Shown here piece by piece: positions 46,775 to 57,972 of a DNA stretch of 64,000 bases; position 1 is the stretch's first letter, and every line of letters starts with the position of its first letter. The position numbers and the translations under genes were made by a program. The DNA comes from Gossypium raimondii (lineage: Eukaryota; Streptophyta; Magnoliopsida; Malvales; Malvaceae), in assembly GCF_025698545.1 (NCBI RefSeq), contig NC_068571.1, positions 49,013,733-49,077,732 on the forward strand, in the 5' to 3' direction. The notes under the pieces were generated by a model. It did not search any database. It was not told where the DNA came from and saw only the letters and a program-made list of their open reading frames with translations.

Positions 46775-49700
46775 ATGACATTGGCTTCCTCAAAAACTTC
46801 TCTTAAAATGGCTGCTTTCCCACGGGGCGTTTCCTTCATTGCAGCTTCAATGGCATTACTAGCAATGTTCTTAATTTTTGGTTCTTGGCTTCTGGTTTCA
46901 TATCCTATCACTTCAACTGTTAGTGAGTATATTTCTGGTGTCAATAGGAAAATAGTTTTGCCTGCTAAGGATGTATCAGGGTCGAGTTTAGAACAGCTCA
47001 CAATGACTTCAAATAGTTCTGGTGTTGATAATAGTGAAGATGCACAAGTATCCATTAGATCTTCTGTTGATAAGGATTCATTGCAATCGGAGTCTAACAA
47101 GCAACTGCCTACTACAAAAGATTCAGTTGATTTAAGAAGAAATGAGATACCGGAGGAACCTGTACAGCTTCCAGAATCTTCGTTTGGAGCAACAGAAAAG
47201 AAGGTGAGCACTTCAAGTTCTGCATCTAGCAATGCATCTGAGAGCAATTCAGTTGAGTCAGGTACCGTTCTTATAAACTTGTTTCAATCAACATTTTGTA
47301 GTTTTGCCTGCTTCTATTTCTGATCAAAGTGCTGATAAGAATGTAGATTAAGATCATATAATGTAAAATTGCTTACAATGAGTTCAAATAACTCTGTTGT
47401 TGATAATAATGAAAATGCACTAGTATCCATTATATCTTTTCTTGATAAGGATACATTGCAATCCGAGTCTAATGAAAAGCTGCCTACTTCTCAAAAAGGT
47501 TCTCTTGATTCAAGAAAAAATGGGGTGCTGGAGAAACCTGGACAGCTTTCAGAGTCATTGTCTAGACCAACAGAAAAGAAGGTGGACACTTCCAGTTCTG
47601 CATCTAGCAATACATCTGAGAACAATTCAGTTGATTCAGGTAGTATTCTTTTACTCTCAGTTTGATGTAACATCTGATTTTAGATCAATTATTACCTTGC
47701 ATACTTCTTCTTCTTTTTTTATTGCTTTTGCTAAAGTAGAGCTGGAATCTGCATCTTTTACTGGTTCCATATAGGAACCTGGTGATGCTGGTTTATTATA
47801 TTCTCTAAGAGGTTTATGGAAGATCTCTAACATGGGATCTTTCTATTACATGGTTTATTTATCAAGACTAGTGTCAAGTTTGTTCTACGCTTACGTCTTG
47901 CTTACCTTTTATTCCCCAGATTATGGTACAAAGTTTCTCAAAGCTGAGGGAAGATACGCAGAATGTGAATATTGAAATGTTTTGTGGTCAATTATCTATT
48001 TTGTGTGGCATTGTTCAGAAATTGATGCATTTAAATGTGGAAGTCCCAATTCTGTACTTGCTATTTGAAATATCTGATAATACTTCTTTTAATTTAATCA
48101 TAATTTTCTTGATGTGCTAATAAACTGCTATTAAACTATATGATTATTTACAGAAGAAAATGAGAGAGATAAAGTTCCATAGGCATCTTGTCAGCTATAT
48201 TGATCCCTGTTTTCTTTGTGTGGGAGACAATGTTATTTTTGAAGTCTTCCTTAAGTATTTGCATCCTATCTTCTCTTCCAGTCCCTCTTTGATGTTCTGA
48301 TTCTCATTTTGATTGGTTGGTCTCTAGGCTGTGATCTGTACGATGGAAAGTGGTTCTATGATCCACAAGGGCCATCATACACCAACTCCTCTTGCCCTAT
48401 CATAACACAGATGCAGAATTGCCAGGGTAATGGGAGGCCTGACAAGGATTATGAGAATTGGCGTTGGAAACCCTCTCAATGTGCCCTTCCCAGATTTGAT
48501 GCTAAGAAGTTTCTAGAGTTGATGAGAGGAAAGACACTTGCTTTCATTGGTGATTCTGTTGCTCGAAATCAGATGGAATCAATGGTGTGTCTTCTCTGGC
48601 AGGCAAGTACCTTGAATTCTAAACTGCCAGTTATTTCTGAAGACAAAACATTGTCAAACTCTGAGATTGGTGCAAGTTTGCACCATAATTTTTCTAACAA
48701 AGGGAAGAACTCTGGTTTCTTTTAACTGGTTGTTTGCTTTCTTCAGATTTTTCTTAGCTTAAAAATATTAGAAAAATGGTAGCTTTGTGATAGGCTCTTG
48801 TGGCTTAGAGGTTTCATATATTATTAGCATTAGTAAAAAAAATTAGTAATTTTCTATCACTTTGTATTCTTCAAGTGTGAGAAACTAGATATGTACTCTG
48901 TGCACCTATTTTCATGATATAGATTGATCTTTTGGACTCTTTTCTTCCTTAGTACTGGTTTCTCATGAAAGAAAAATTTGGGATAATTTCAGGTTGAAGT
49001 TCCAAAAAATCGAGGAAATCGAAGAATGCATCGATGGTATTTCAAGTCTACATCTGTAATGATTGTCCGGGTATGGTCCTCCTGGCTTGTCCGTCAAACT
49101 AATGAAAAATTTGACTTTGCTCCCGAAGGTGTTACCAAGCTGCATCTCGATGCTCCTGATGACAACTTGATGGAACTCATCCCAAAGTTTGATGTGATTG
49201 TTCTTTCTTCTGGCCATTGGTTTGCCAAACAGTCTGTCTATGTATTGAACAATGAGATTGTGGGAGGACAATTATGGTGGCCGGATCGTTCTCGTCCTAT
49301 GAAGGTCAATAATGTTGACGCATTTGGAATATCTGTTGAGACAATTCTGTCTGCTCTTGTTACACATCCTAATTACACAGGCCTGACTATTGTACGTTCC
49401 TTTTCTCCTGACCATTATGAAGGTGGAGCTTGGAATACAGGTGGATCATGTACCGGAAAGGTAAAGCCTCTTGCAACTGATGAACTAGTGGAAAATGGCT
49501 TTACGAGTATAATGCATAAGAAACAAGTGACGGGTTTTGAACTTGCTGTTAAGAAAGCGACGAATAAGTCCAAGTTGAGGATGATGGATATTACCAAAGT
49601 GTTCGGGTATCGACATGATGGGCATCCAGGCCCTTATCGAAGCCCTGATCCAAATAAGATCACAAAAGTTGGCCCAAACGGAAAGCCTCCACCTCAAGAT

Positions 49701-49799
49701 TGCTTGCACTGGTGCATGCCAGGTCCTGTTGATACCTGGAATGAATTAGTGCTGGAGATTATAAGAAGAGACTTTGAGGGTCATCAAAACTTTCCATGA
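46775..49799 (+). CDS. YLS7: Trichome birefringence-like protein, YLS7/TBL17 type (putative polysaccharide O-acetyltransferase)
   Basis: Core exons are 46775-47261, 48328-48602 and 48993-49799, giving 522 residues. The second intron starts with GC (CAG|GCAAGT) and ends in AG. Residues about 18-42 form a signal anchor, typical of type II Golgi proteins. A Ser/Glu-rich stem of about 120 residues follows. The TBL domain (CDLYDGKWFYDPQGPSY) and the DUF231 esterase core come next: GDS in FIGDSVARNQMESM (237-239) and DxxH in DCLHWCMPGPVDTWNE (Asp490, His493). TBL proteins O-acetylate cell-wall polysaccharides in the Golgi; the substrate of this member is not known. The stem-coding part of exon 1 is duplicated in the first intron and may be used as an alternative exon. 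A start at the second Met (46808) is possible. Confidence 0.92.
47340..47639 (+). other. Duplicated stem segment; possible alternative cassette exon of the YLS7-like gene
   Basis: 47366-47639 repeats 46988-47261. Both contain 'DSSSS/TSSSASSN.SE.NSV(E/D)SG'-type coding and end in TCAG|GTA donors at the same codon phase. An acceptor GATAAG ending at 47339 would give a 300-nt exon that keeps the frame (phase 1 to phase 1) without a stop. Acceptors at 47346 or 47352 would not. Whether it is spliced in cannot be told from DNA. Confidence 0.5.
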
Positions 49800-51887
49800 C
49801 AAGGATAGATGTGGTTTCAGTGAGAAACTCCCACATGATTGTGCCTTTGTAAGTGAATGAAACAGGTAACATATTAGAGACAGAGATGCATGGCTTGGTC
49901 CGACTTGAGGCGATAGCTAGTCCCTTTGTTTATACCCTTTATTAGAGTCACAGAGAGAAATGAGCTGTTGTAGCGGATTGAAAGATTGATAGCTTGCTTT
50001 CTAATATATATTGATAGCTGTTCTACTTTTTGTGATATTGTATCTGAGAATATTTGATTGTTTTTTACAATAGGATTATTCACTATTTAAATTACTTAAC
50101 ATATCTTAAAATATGTTTCATTATCTTGTTTGATAATATTTTATTATTTTTAATAAAAGTACATTTTATTAAATTATTCTCGTAGAAATTGTTTTATTTA
50201 TTTATTGTTTACTATATAATGTTATATTTCCTACCATCAAGAGTTGCATATTCACTAAAGTTCCTTGTCACACTTTTTTTTGGGGTAAAATTAAGCTATC
50301 TTCTATATTCATTTCATTATTTATGAATATTTAATTATTTCATCAATAATATTATTTTCGAATTCTACCGTAGAAGTACACTTTTATTATTATCATACCC
50401 AAATGAAACTTTTGAAGAAAATACAAAATTTTCGTTTTCTCCAATCATATGCTTAGTGTTGATAGATTGCTTTTCTTGAAGAAATTTAACAAAATTATTC
50501 TAGACTTTATGAAAGAAGTAATATATATTAACCATCACTAACAAATACTTAAAATAAAAAAGAAAAAAAGAGAGGAGATTTTTGTCATACTCTCTGTCTT
50601 TCCTTTGATTTTACTTAATTATTTATTTTATTTGTTTTGTTATTTAATTAATTTTAATGATTTAATGGGTGTTTAAAATCCACGTCAGCTTTGTGCCATG
50701 TCATTGCACTGGTGACCACGTGTCAGATTTCCCTTTGACTGTCAGCCAAGTAAAAAAAAATGGTCAACCAAATGCTTAACTTTTCCAGAAATAAGAGTTA
50801 AATTGGGTGGAAATTTTTATTGGGACTCAAATGATTTTTTATATATTTCACTGAGATTTTTTTCATTAAATTTAAATAAAAATAAAAATAAAAATATATA
50901 TTGAGTTTTGAAAACCTTTATAATATCATATTTACTTTTAAAAAATAATTTTACCTTTCTAATATTCTTATAATATATATAATTCACACCATTTACAAAA
51001 GCAAATTATTACGAACATGTACATAATACAAGCAGATAATTTCTTTTATTTTTTCCTAAAAGTTTTCTGTTTTACCATTAAATGTAAATAAAATATAATA
51101 TACATATTAAGTTTTAAAACCTGAATAATACCATATAATTTTACATTTCTAATACTCTTTTATATATATATATATAACTCACAAACTATTTACAGGAGCA
51201 AACATTATCAACACAAATATAATACAAGCAAACGATTTCTAGGACTTAAACCCACTACGTTAGTTGTAAGATGAGCACCCTTAACTAATAAACTAACAAC
51301 GTAAGTTCAATTTTTAGTAGACTTTACATAACCAAATCAAAGTTAATTATAATAAATTTTCAAAATTCCTAAACTACCCTAGAGCTAAAAGTAGATAAAT
51401 TTTTTTCCAATTTCTCTTAAATTTGATATTGAATAGATTAGTCCCTATAAATAAATTAAAGTAATTTAATTTCTATCAATTTCGAAAATAAGAATCTAAA
51501 GATAATTAATCACATAAATTTTACATAATTTAATTGGTATAATAACAAATTTAGTCCTCCAAGTTTATACATTTCATCTATTTTATAATTATTTTTGAAG
51601 ATAAAGTTTTTATATATATTTGAATGTTTTAGGTTTTTAAATTTAATTCATTATTTTCAAATAACTTTTAGAATCATGATCAAATTGATAATATATGTAA
51701 ATATTGAGGGCTTAATTTATTATTATATCAATCAAAATTATATTTAACAAAAATATTAATTATTTGATTAATTGTTCATTTTCATAATTAAGGGAATTAA
51801 ATTGTTCCAATTTTTTTTGAAAGGACCAATTTGTTCAGTATCGAAATTGAAAGGGATTGGAGAGGTATTTTTACCCTGAAAATATAG
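49800..51887. other. Downstream flank of YLS7-like gene and AT-rich spacer
   Basis: The 3' UTR probably ends near 50.05 kb. 50.66-50.76 kb has the 'CCACGTCAGCTTTGTGCCAT' wording of degraded palindromic repeats. 50.86-51.2 kb contains two related AT-rich stretches (AAAATAAAAATATATATTGA and AAATAAAATATAATATACAT). A tRNA-like repeat lies at 51.23-51.30 kb. Confidence 0.35.
51228..51302 (-). mobile_element. tRNA-like repeat (second SINE-like type)
   Basis: The minus strand reads GTTGTTAGTTTATTAGTTAA, then GGGTGCTCATCTTACAACTA and GTAGTGGGTTTAAGTCC. This follows a tRNA A-box/B-box layout (TRGYNNARNNGG; GGTTCRANTCC), but stems do not pair well and no functional anticodon loop is preserved. Confidence 0.35.
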
Positions 51888-51908
51888 TATATATAAATTT
51901 TAGGGTTT
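51888..51908 (+). promoter_or_regulatory. TATA box and adjacent telo-box of the EBP2 gene
   Basis: TATATATAAA at 51888-51897 is followed immediately by TTTTAGGGTTT at 51898-51908. The latter contains the telo-box (AAACCCTAA on the other strand) typical of plant ribosome-biogenesis genes and usually located near the start site. This fits the rRNA-processing role of the gene. Confidence 0.6.
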
Positions 51909-51922
51909 AGCAGAGGTTTGGA

Positions 51923-52349
51923 ATGTTGCTTGCAGCCAGAGTATTTTCTTCTAGTTTTCGCCTTTTACTGATTCCAAATATTGAGGTATGATTTTACTTT
52001 ATATGCTTGATTTTATATTTTCTTTTGAAAAAAAAAAAACACAAATACAAGCCTGGTATCGATATCAGATAACAAGATTTTTTATTTTTATTCTGTAAAA
52101 AGTGGCTCTAAATCCAGATTTTGTTTTGTGCTATTGCTCGCTGTTGAGGAATATTTATGGGCTGAATGTGAAATCCTGATTTTTGTTTTAGAAAATGTTA
52201 CGCCATTTTTAATTTCTGTGTAGTTTCTTTGGGAAATTTTTGGATTTGATTTGCTGTTGCTTGTTGCTTTATGTGGAATAAGAAATTACCCAACCATATG
52301 TGCTTCATATGAGCTTTTGAATTTTCCCCCTTTTTGATGGTAGGTTTGA
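51923..52349 (+). other. Upstream ORF split by the EBP2 leader intron
   Basis: ATG at 51923 opens 21 codons to the donor at 51985. The leader intron is 51986-52343 (GAG|GTATG to GGTAG|GTTTGA). After splicing it adds GTT and stops at TGA, only four bases before the EBP2 ATG. If transcription starts upstream of 51923, this uORF would precede and could limit EBP2 translation. The TATA position places the start site very near the uORF ATG, so its inclusion is uncertain. Confidence 0.4.
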
Positions 52350-52353
52350 TTCA

Positions 52354-53238
52354 ATGGGATTGCGAAGTAATGAAGTTGAGAATGTCATGGAAGATGATAG
52401 CGATGTTATGGATGATGTTAGTGAGGAAGAGTTTGAATCTGAGTCGGACTCAGAAGAGGAAGATGTGAAGTTGGCCGAGCCTTCGAAGAACTCTATATAC
52501 AATAGAGATGGGCTTATTGAGAAGCTGGAAGATATCAGCTGGCCGGAAAATGTTGAATGGATGCACAAGCTTTCTCTTGATATTGATCAAGAAAAAGAGG
52601 TGGATGTGAACGATGACCTGGCTAGAGAGCTTGCTTTCTACACGCAGGCATTGGAGGGGACAAGGTTGGCATTTGAGAAGTTTGAGTCGATGAAGCTACC
52701 TTTCCTTAGGCCTCCGGATTATTATGCGGAGATGGTTAAGACAGATGCCCATATGCAGAAGGTGAAAGGCAGGCTTTTGTCACAGAAGAGACAGATTGAA
52801 GAGGCTGAGGAGAGGAGAAAGGCCAGAGAAGCCAAGAAAATTGCTAAGGAGGTTCAAGCTGAGAAGATGAAAGAAAGAGCCAAGCAGAAAAAACATGAGA
52901 TCGAGGCTGTTAAGAAGTGGAGGAAGCAAAGGCAGCAGAGCGGCTTCCCTGCCGGTGGTAAAGACAGTGAGCTAGACTTGGGTTTTGAAGATGGTAAAGC
53001 ATTCGAGAGATCCAGCAAGAAAAGGCCAGGGGTGTCACCTGGGGATCGATCCGGAGGGAAGGCAAAGCAGCATGGTGGTGGAAAAGGTAAGAATATGAAA
53101 AACAGGGAGATCAGGAATTCTAAGTTTGGATTTGGAGGAAGGAAAGGCTTGAAGAAACAGAACACTGCTGAAACCACTAATGATTCTAGGGGCTTCAACA
53201 AAGGCAATGCTGCTGGTAATAAGAAAAGGAAAAGGTGA
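52354..53238 (+). CDS. EBP2: Nucleolar rRNA-processing protein EBP2 homologue
   Basis: A single coding exon gives 294 residues. An acidic N-terminus (residues 10-40, Glu/Asp/Ser-rich) is followed by the conserved EBP2 core: NSIYNRDGLIEKLEDISWPE, then DDLARELAFYTQALEGT and PFLRPPDYYAEMVKTDAHMQ. A long basic coiled region (EEAEERRKAREAKKIAKEVQ) leads to a Gly/Lys-rich tail ending NKKRKR. EBP2 works with RRS1 and others in 27S pre-rRNA processing and 60S assembly in the nucleolus. The length is usual for plant EBP2. The start is fixed by the acceptor of the leader intron ten bases upstream. The gene is flanked by a telo-box promoter, as expected for its role. Confidence 0.95.
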   Translation: MGLRSNEVENVMEDDSDVMDDVSEEEFESESDSEEEDVKLAEPSKNSIYNRDGLIEKLEDISWPENVEWMHKLSLDIDQEKEVDVNDDLARELAFYTQALEGTRLAFEKFESMKLPFLRPPDYYAEMVKTDAHMQKVKGRLLSQKRQIEEAEERRKAREAKKIAKEVQAEKMKERAKQKKHEIEAVKKWRKQRQQSGFPAGGKDSELDLGFEDGKAFERSSKKRPGVSPGDRSGGKAKQHGGGKGKNMKNREIRNSKFGFGGRKGLKKQNTAETTNDSRGFNKGNAAGNKKRKR

Positions 53239-53423
53239 TTAAACTATGACCCCTTATTTTCTTACTTTGTTGGGGCATTTTTGCTTTTAATCAAACTCTT
53301 TGTTAACTTCAAATAGTTGTTGCTGCTGCTTCATCTTTAAGTATCCTTTTGATATTATGATTATGAAGTTTTCTGGTTCAATTTAAGAACATACGCTCAT
53401 TTCCATTCATTTTTTTCAAAAAA

Positions 53424-53755
53424 TATGAGTAAAAGTAGCACGGAGATACTTGTATTAAGAGTCAGATTCCATTTTGCTTTCTCTATTAAAAACATGGATC
53501 AATGGGCAAATTAGTTCCGGTATGGTAGTTCCATTAGATTAAAGAGCAAATTAGTTTTTTTGTTAAAAATTCTATTCATTTCTACACTTAATTTCTGATT
53601 ATTTCATTCGGCAATAATGCAATGATAAGATATTTAATAAAAAAGACTAATTTACTTTTTGATCAATTGTACAAGGATTAATTTGTTCATTCTTTTGTTG
53701 GGGTCAAAATGCAACCTGAGTTTTAATACAGGACATTTATGATACTTTTACCAAA
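53424..53755. mobile_element. Foldback MITE, copy A
   Basis: The left end GAGTAAAAGTAGCACGGAGA..TTAAGAGTCAGATT and the right end, reverse-complemented, GGTAAAAGTATCATAAATGT..TTAAAACTCAGG form imperfect TIRs of about 40 bp. Internal arms (AGAGCAAATTAGTTTTTTTG; inverted AAAAAAGACTAATTTACTTT) continue the palindrome. It lies just downstream of EBP2 and has no coding capacity. Confidence 0.6.
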
Positions 53756-53981
53756 ACTATACAATCTTCTAAATAGAGCATAACCAAAACAACATACATT
53801 TTAAACTTCAAATCATTTATAAAATTTTACATCAATAAGACAAGATCTAAATCATACACCATGACTACTCATCCTACTCAATCATAACAAGACGAGAGTA
53901 CAATTATGGGTTAAAACCATCTCAACCTACGTAAGAAGCCAATGAGCTTATATTTGTTATGGACTTGCTTGTCTACTAAAA

Positions 53982-55995
53982 TCAACAACTGGAAACCTCA
54001 CACTGCGATAGACTGTGGCCTTTCGATTCCTCTCCGGCTGAAGATGTTTTACTACTGTCAATAGCAGAATCTCTAAAGCCCTGGATAGGGAATGATGCAG
54101 AGGTGAGAATTGGCATAACCCCACCGTACGACACCTTAAATTCTCTGGTATAGCTTACAACAGCAGCTTTAGTTCTCTGTTGCTTGTACTTCTGCTCCTG
54201 CTGATGACCTGGCAGGAAACTGCCCACAACCAGCTGTTGGCTCGAGAAACCAGGCATTAAACAGTGATAGTATATACCAACAAATTTGTTGTTCCATTGC
54301 AATGGTGTTACCTGCACAGGACCAGCAGCTACCAACAGACCAGCAAGTCCTCCACCTAGAACATGACCATTTGGACCTGCCAAAGAAATACTCATCCCAC
54401 CAGATCTACTCTTGGTTCCACCATTCTGGGTAGGCATAAATGAGTCAGACAAGGAAAGGATCTCGAACCACCCCTGTAGAAATCATGAAGCTGGATTATT
54501 AAGAAATGTTTCATGCATCCTTATGCAGTTTAAGCCCATGGTAGAGGATAAAGGGACACACCTCATATGTGAGAGTACCACCAGATGAAGTAGGTTGACG
54601 AAGGGTAACATTTGATATGGTGCCATTAGCAGAGAGAATGCAGATCGCACGACCTCCTTGTTGAGAGAAAGACATTACCTTCATCGTAACATCCTATGGC
54701 AATCGCAAAAAAAGTATGAGATAAAGAAAAACACAAGGCTGAAGGGCATAGAATAAGAATTTCTCAGTTCTCAGAATGAAGAAACAGGACCATTGTGCAA
54801 TTAGCATCCACCAAAATAATACCATAGATAAAACAAAAATCTTACTATTCAATGTAACATGCATGCATCCATTTTCAGAGCCAGGTAAAAATACTATAGA
54901 AGTCCAGATTGCATTTTGCTCCCATACTAAAAAAATTAGCGAATTAGTCTTGTTAGATCAAAGAGTAATTTAATCATTTCTGTTAAAAATTTCATGCATT
55001 TATATTGTTAAAAACTAGTGTAATTGATGAAATAACCAGACAATGACACACAGTATGTCACATTTACCTTATGGTGATGTACATTGATTAATATTTAACA
55101 GTAGAAATGAATGATATCTTTTAACAGAAAGACTAATATGTTTTTTGATTTAATGTATAAGGACTATTAATTTACTTAATTTTTTAATAGAGGAAGCAAA
55201 ATGCGATGCGAATCTCAAAACTTTGCTTTCTTTTTTTAATTATAGGGACAAAATTTGTTACACAACATACCTCGCCAGCATTAACAATGATCACGTGAAA
55301 TTTGCCCCCACAAAATATGCAATTTTGTCACCTATAGCAAAATATACAAATTAGTTAATTGCGTTGTAAGAAAACAATCTAATTTTCAAAATTATAGCCT
55401 CAAGGTTCATGTCAAAGATCAAAACGGTTGAAGGCTGGTAACTTGTAAGTAAATTACAGTCCCACTATACTTCAGGACTTATTCCTTTTTATGACTTCCT
55501 AACACAAGTGGACTGTAATACTTGATATAGATATATATATATATATACCTTACCTACTAAAAGGACTAATAAAGCATAAAGGAAAGAAAGTGGCAGTGAG
55601 TAACAGTAGTTGGGACAAGACAGAGATTCCCCCATGTTTTGCAACATCATCATCAAACCAGTTTTGTGTTTCAATAACACTACAAAATTAAATACCCAAT
55701 AAAAAGTACCTCGGGCTGGGGGGCTGCTCTCGATTTCATACTTGTGTTGTGACTTTTGAACCATCTCACCCTGTTTCCAAGGCCAAAACTCTCGAGACAG
55801 TGGAATCGAGGATGATATGGGCGTTACTGACAATGCCATTGCCAAACACCCATCTGCACCATACTTTCTGGGTCTTCCTCGTTTTTTCTTCATCATCTCG
55901 CTACTGCCGCCCAAACACATGGGATTTTCCCTTCTGGGTGCAGCTTCATCTCCTTTCACTATGACACCAACCCTTCCTCCCTCTTTCTCCTCCAT
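53982..55995 (-). pseudogene. AT-hook nuclear-localized (AHL) gene, AHL4-like, with a frameshift in the PPC domain
   Basis: The exons by splice sites are 55995-55710, 55331-55271, 54693-54562, 54473-54312 and 54233-53982. Exon 1 carries the AT-hook KKKRGRPRKYG (residues 36-46), which binds the AT-rich minor groove. Exons 2-5 encode the PPC/DUF296 domain (DVTMKVMSFSQQGGRAICIL, LRQPTSSGGTLTYE, GMSISLAGPNGHVLGGGLAG), which mediates AHL trimerisation. Exon 2 is 61 nt; phase requires two more than a multiple of three (about 68). The family motif NFTPHVI appears as NFT followed at once by TGA, with HVIIVNAGE in another frame. This fits a 7-bp loss between CAC repeats. The predicted product is about 108 residues with the AT-hook and no PPC. 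All other exons and splice sites look sound, so the lesion is recent, or an assembly error in an intact gene. Confidence 0.8.
54893..55225. mobile_element. Foldback MITE, copy B, in an AHL intron
   Basis: It carries the same arms as copy A: AAGTCCAGATTGCATTTTGC at the left and, inverted, GAGGAAGCAAAATGCGATGC at the right, with TTAAAAATTTCATGCATTTA and TTAACAGTAGAAATGAATGA inside. It lies in the intron between exons 2 and 3, about 45 bp from exon 2 and 200 bp from exon 3. Confidence 0.6.
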
Positions 55996-56450
55996 TCATA
56001 TATGCTTTTTGACCAACCCCTAAAACCCTGAACCCAACCTGTCCATTATAGATCATAACCCTTTCCAGAACCTGAGTGATCAGAAGGTTCAAAACATTTA
56101 ATTTGAAAATGAGTTACTACAAAAAGAAAAAAAAAACTTCAAAGATCAAAACAAACCCAGTTTTATGAACATGAAATTGCATATGGTTTATATATCAAAA
56201 AAAAAAGAAATTGCATATGGTTTTTTTTTCTATATAAGCACAACTTTTTTTTGGCTTAAATTTTCACCATTCCTGAGAACACCCAAAAGAGGCCAAAGCT
56301 TGAAAATGCTGACAGAAAATCGAAAAAAAATTATCCAGAAATTACAGAGAACAAATGCTATACTTTTTGTGTGAGACAAGAATTTGTTCAGGAAACAATA
56401 ATTTAGGGTTTTGCAAGAGAAATAAATAAAGTAGAAAAAATGCAAAAAAA

Positions 56451-56481
<31 letters not shown>

Positions 56482-57611
56482 GATTTGATTTAATATTGTG
56501 AATTCAATTAATATTTTGCCAACAATCTCTTAGTAACAAGAGGCTTCCATCCCAAACAATCACATTATTCTCCTTCAATTATTTTATCTGTTAAATTTAG
56601 AGTATGAATTTTGAAATTTAGAGTATGAATTTTGGTTAAGGAAATGGTTTCACGTCCGTCTTGGAAATTTAATAAAAGTGAATTAATAAATAGCAAAGAT
56701 AGAAATTTGGGGAAAGAAAATGAAAATTTCCATGCCATTTTCCAACTACTCACATCTTCGTTGTCTCTTCAGTTTAAATAAAGTTTAGTATACTAAATTA
56801 AATGAAATAAGCCAAAACGTTATATCAAATGTCAAAAGCATTACAATATTATATAATATTTAGTTATTTTTAATAAAGGGTTAAATTACTTTATGAAATT
56901 TAAATCTGATACCTACTCTCAATTTTTTTTTTTAAAATCGAAGTTTAAAATTTTTTTGTTTAAATTAGTCCTTGAATTTAGCAATTATTCTTACATTAGA
57001 GCTTGAATTTTTTTCTGGCCCAAGTTAGTCCCTGATATTTCTTTGAAACCCCTAAAGTTCAGGTCTCAATGTGAAAATAATTGTTAAGTTCAAAGATTAA
57101 CTTGAATAAAAAAAAGTTCAATTCCCAATATGTGAATAATGGCCCAGTTCAAGTCCTAATATTGGAACAATTACTAAGCTCGTGTCTACTTTAGACAAAA
57201 AATCTAATATGAGAATTATTGTTAAGTTCAAGTCTCAAATAATTATTTAACTATTTAATAAATATAATTGTTGGTATATTGTATATGTAAAAATATATAC
57301 AAAATGATGCAATATCTTTCTTTTTTTAAGCGGGATGCAATATCAATATTAATCATATATACTATTTTTTATCGATGTATAATTATACTAAATTAAAATT
57401 TTCAAGTCAGAAAATAAACTTACAACTTCCCCACCTTTGCTTTTGCCCAAAGAACACATAAAAAAAACAAATTAATTTATGAGAAGTTATACTTCAATAT
57501 CTACAAAAAAACCTGAAAAACATTAAAATAGAAATTAAAAATATAAACTCTTAAATAATTTTTAAAAACTTAAAATAAGAAAATGAGCTAACCTTATAAA
57601 AATTAGAAAAT
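55996..57611. other. AHL upstream region and repeats
   Basis: 56.0-56.45 kb is presumably the AHL promoter, with an (AT)n microsatellite at 56451-56475. 56.88-57.26 kb is a degraded palindromic repeat (TTAGTCCTTGAATTTAGCAA and similar phrases, inverted at the far side). 57.3-57.6 kb is AT-rich with nothing assignable. Confidence 0.35.
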
Positions 57612-57972
57612 ATTGGTAAAAGTACATGAAGACCCTTATATTAGGAGTCAAATTGTACTTTGCCTCTTTATTCAAAAAATGAAGAAATTAGTTATCGTAC
57701 CTTAAATCAAAAACGACCTATTAAAAATTTCATACATTTCTACTGTTAAAACTAATGTGACTAAAGAATAATAAAATAGTTACACATAACATGTCACATG
57801 TACCTCATGCTATCATATATAGATTAGCTTTTAATTGTAAAATGGACGAAATCTTTAACAAAACAATCAAATTGCTCTTTAATTTATCGTGTATAAGGAT
57901 TAATTTGCCTATATTTTAAGTAAACGAGACAAAATACAATCTAACTCTTAATACAAAAACCTACTTTTACGG
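57612..57972. mobile_element. Foldback MITE, copy C
   Basis: The left end GGTAAAAGTACATGAAGACC and the right end, reverse-complemented, GTAAAAGTAGGTTTTTGTAT are TIRs. Inside are ATTTCATACATTTCTACTGT and the centre CATGTCACATGTACCTCATG. It belongs to the same family as the copies at 15.0, 53.4 and 54.9 kb. Confidence 0.6.

Noticed and set aside
51228-51302. tRNA gene on the minus strand
   Set aside because: Stem pairing is poor and there is no credible anticodon arm. Treated as a tRNA-derived repeat.
55489-55708. Long AHL first exon reading through the donor at 55709
   Set aside because: The sequence after CCCGAG|GTACTT turns hydrophobic and unrelated, whereas the spliced reading (PPAR, then GDKIAYFVGANFT) matches the AHL family.
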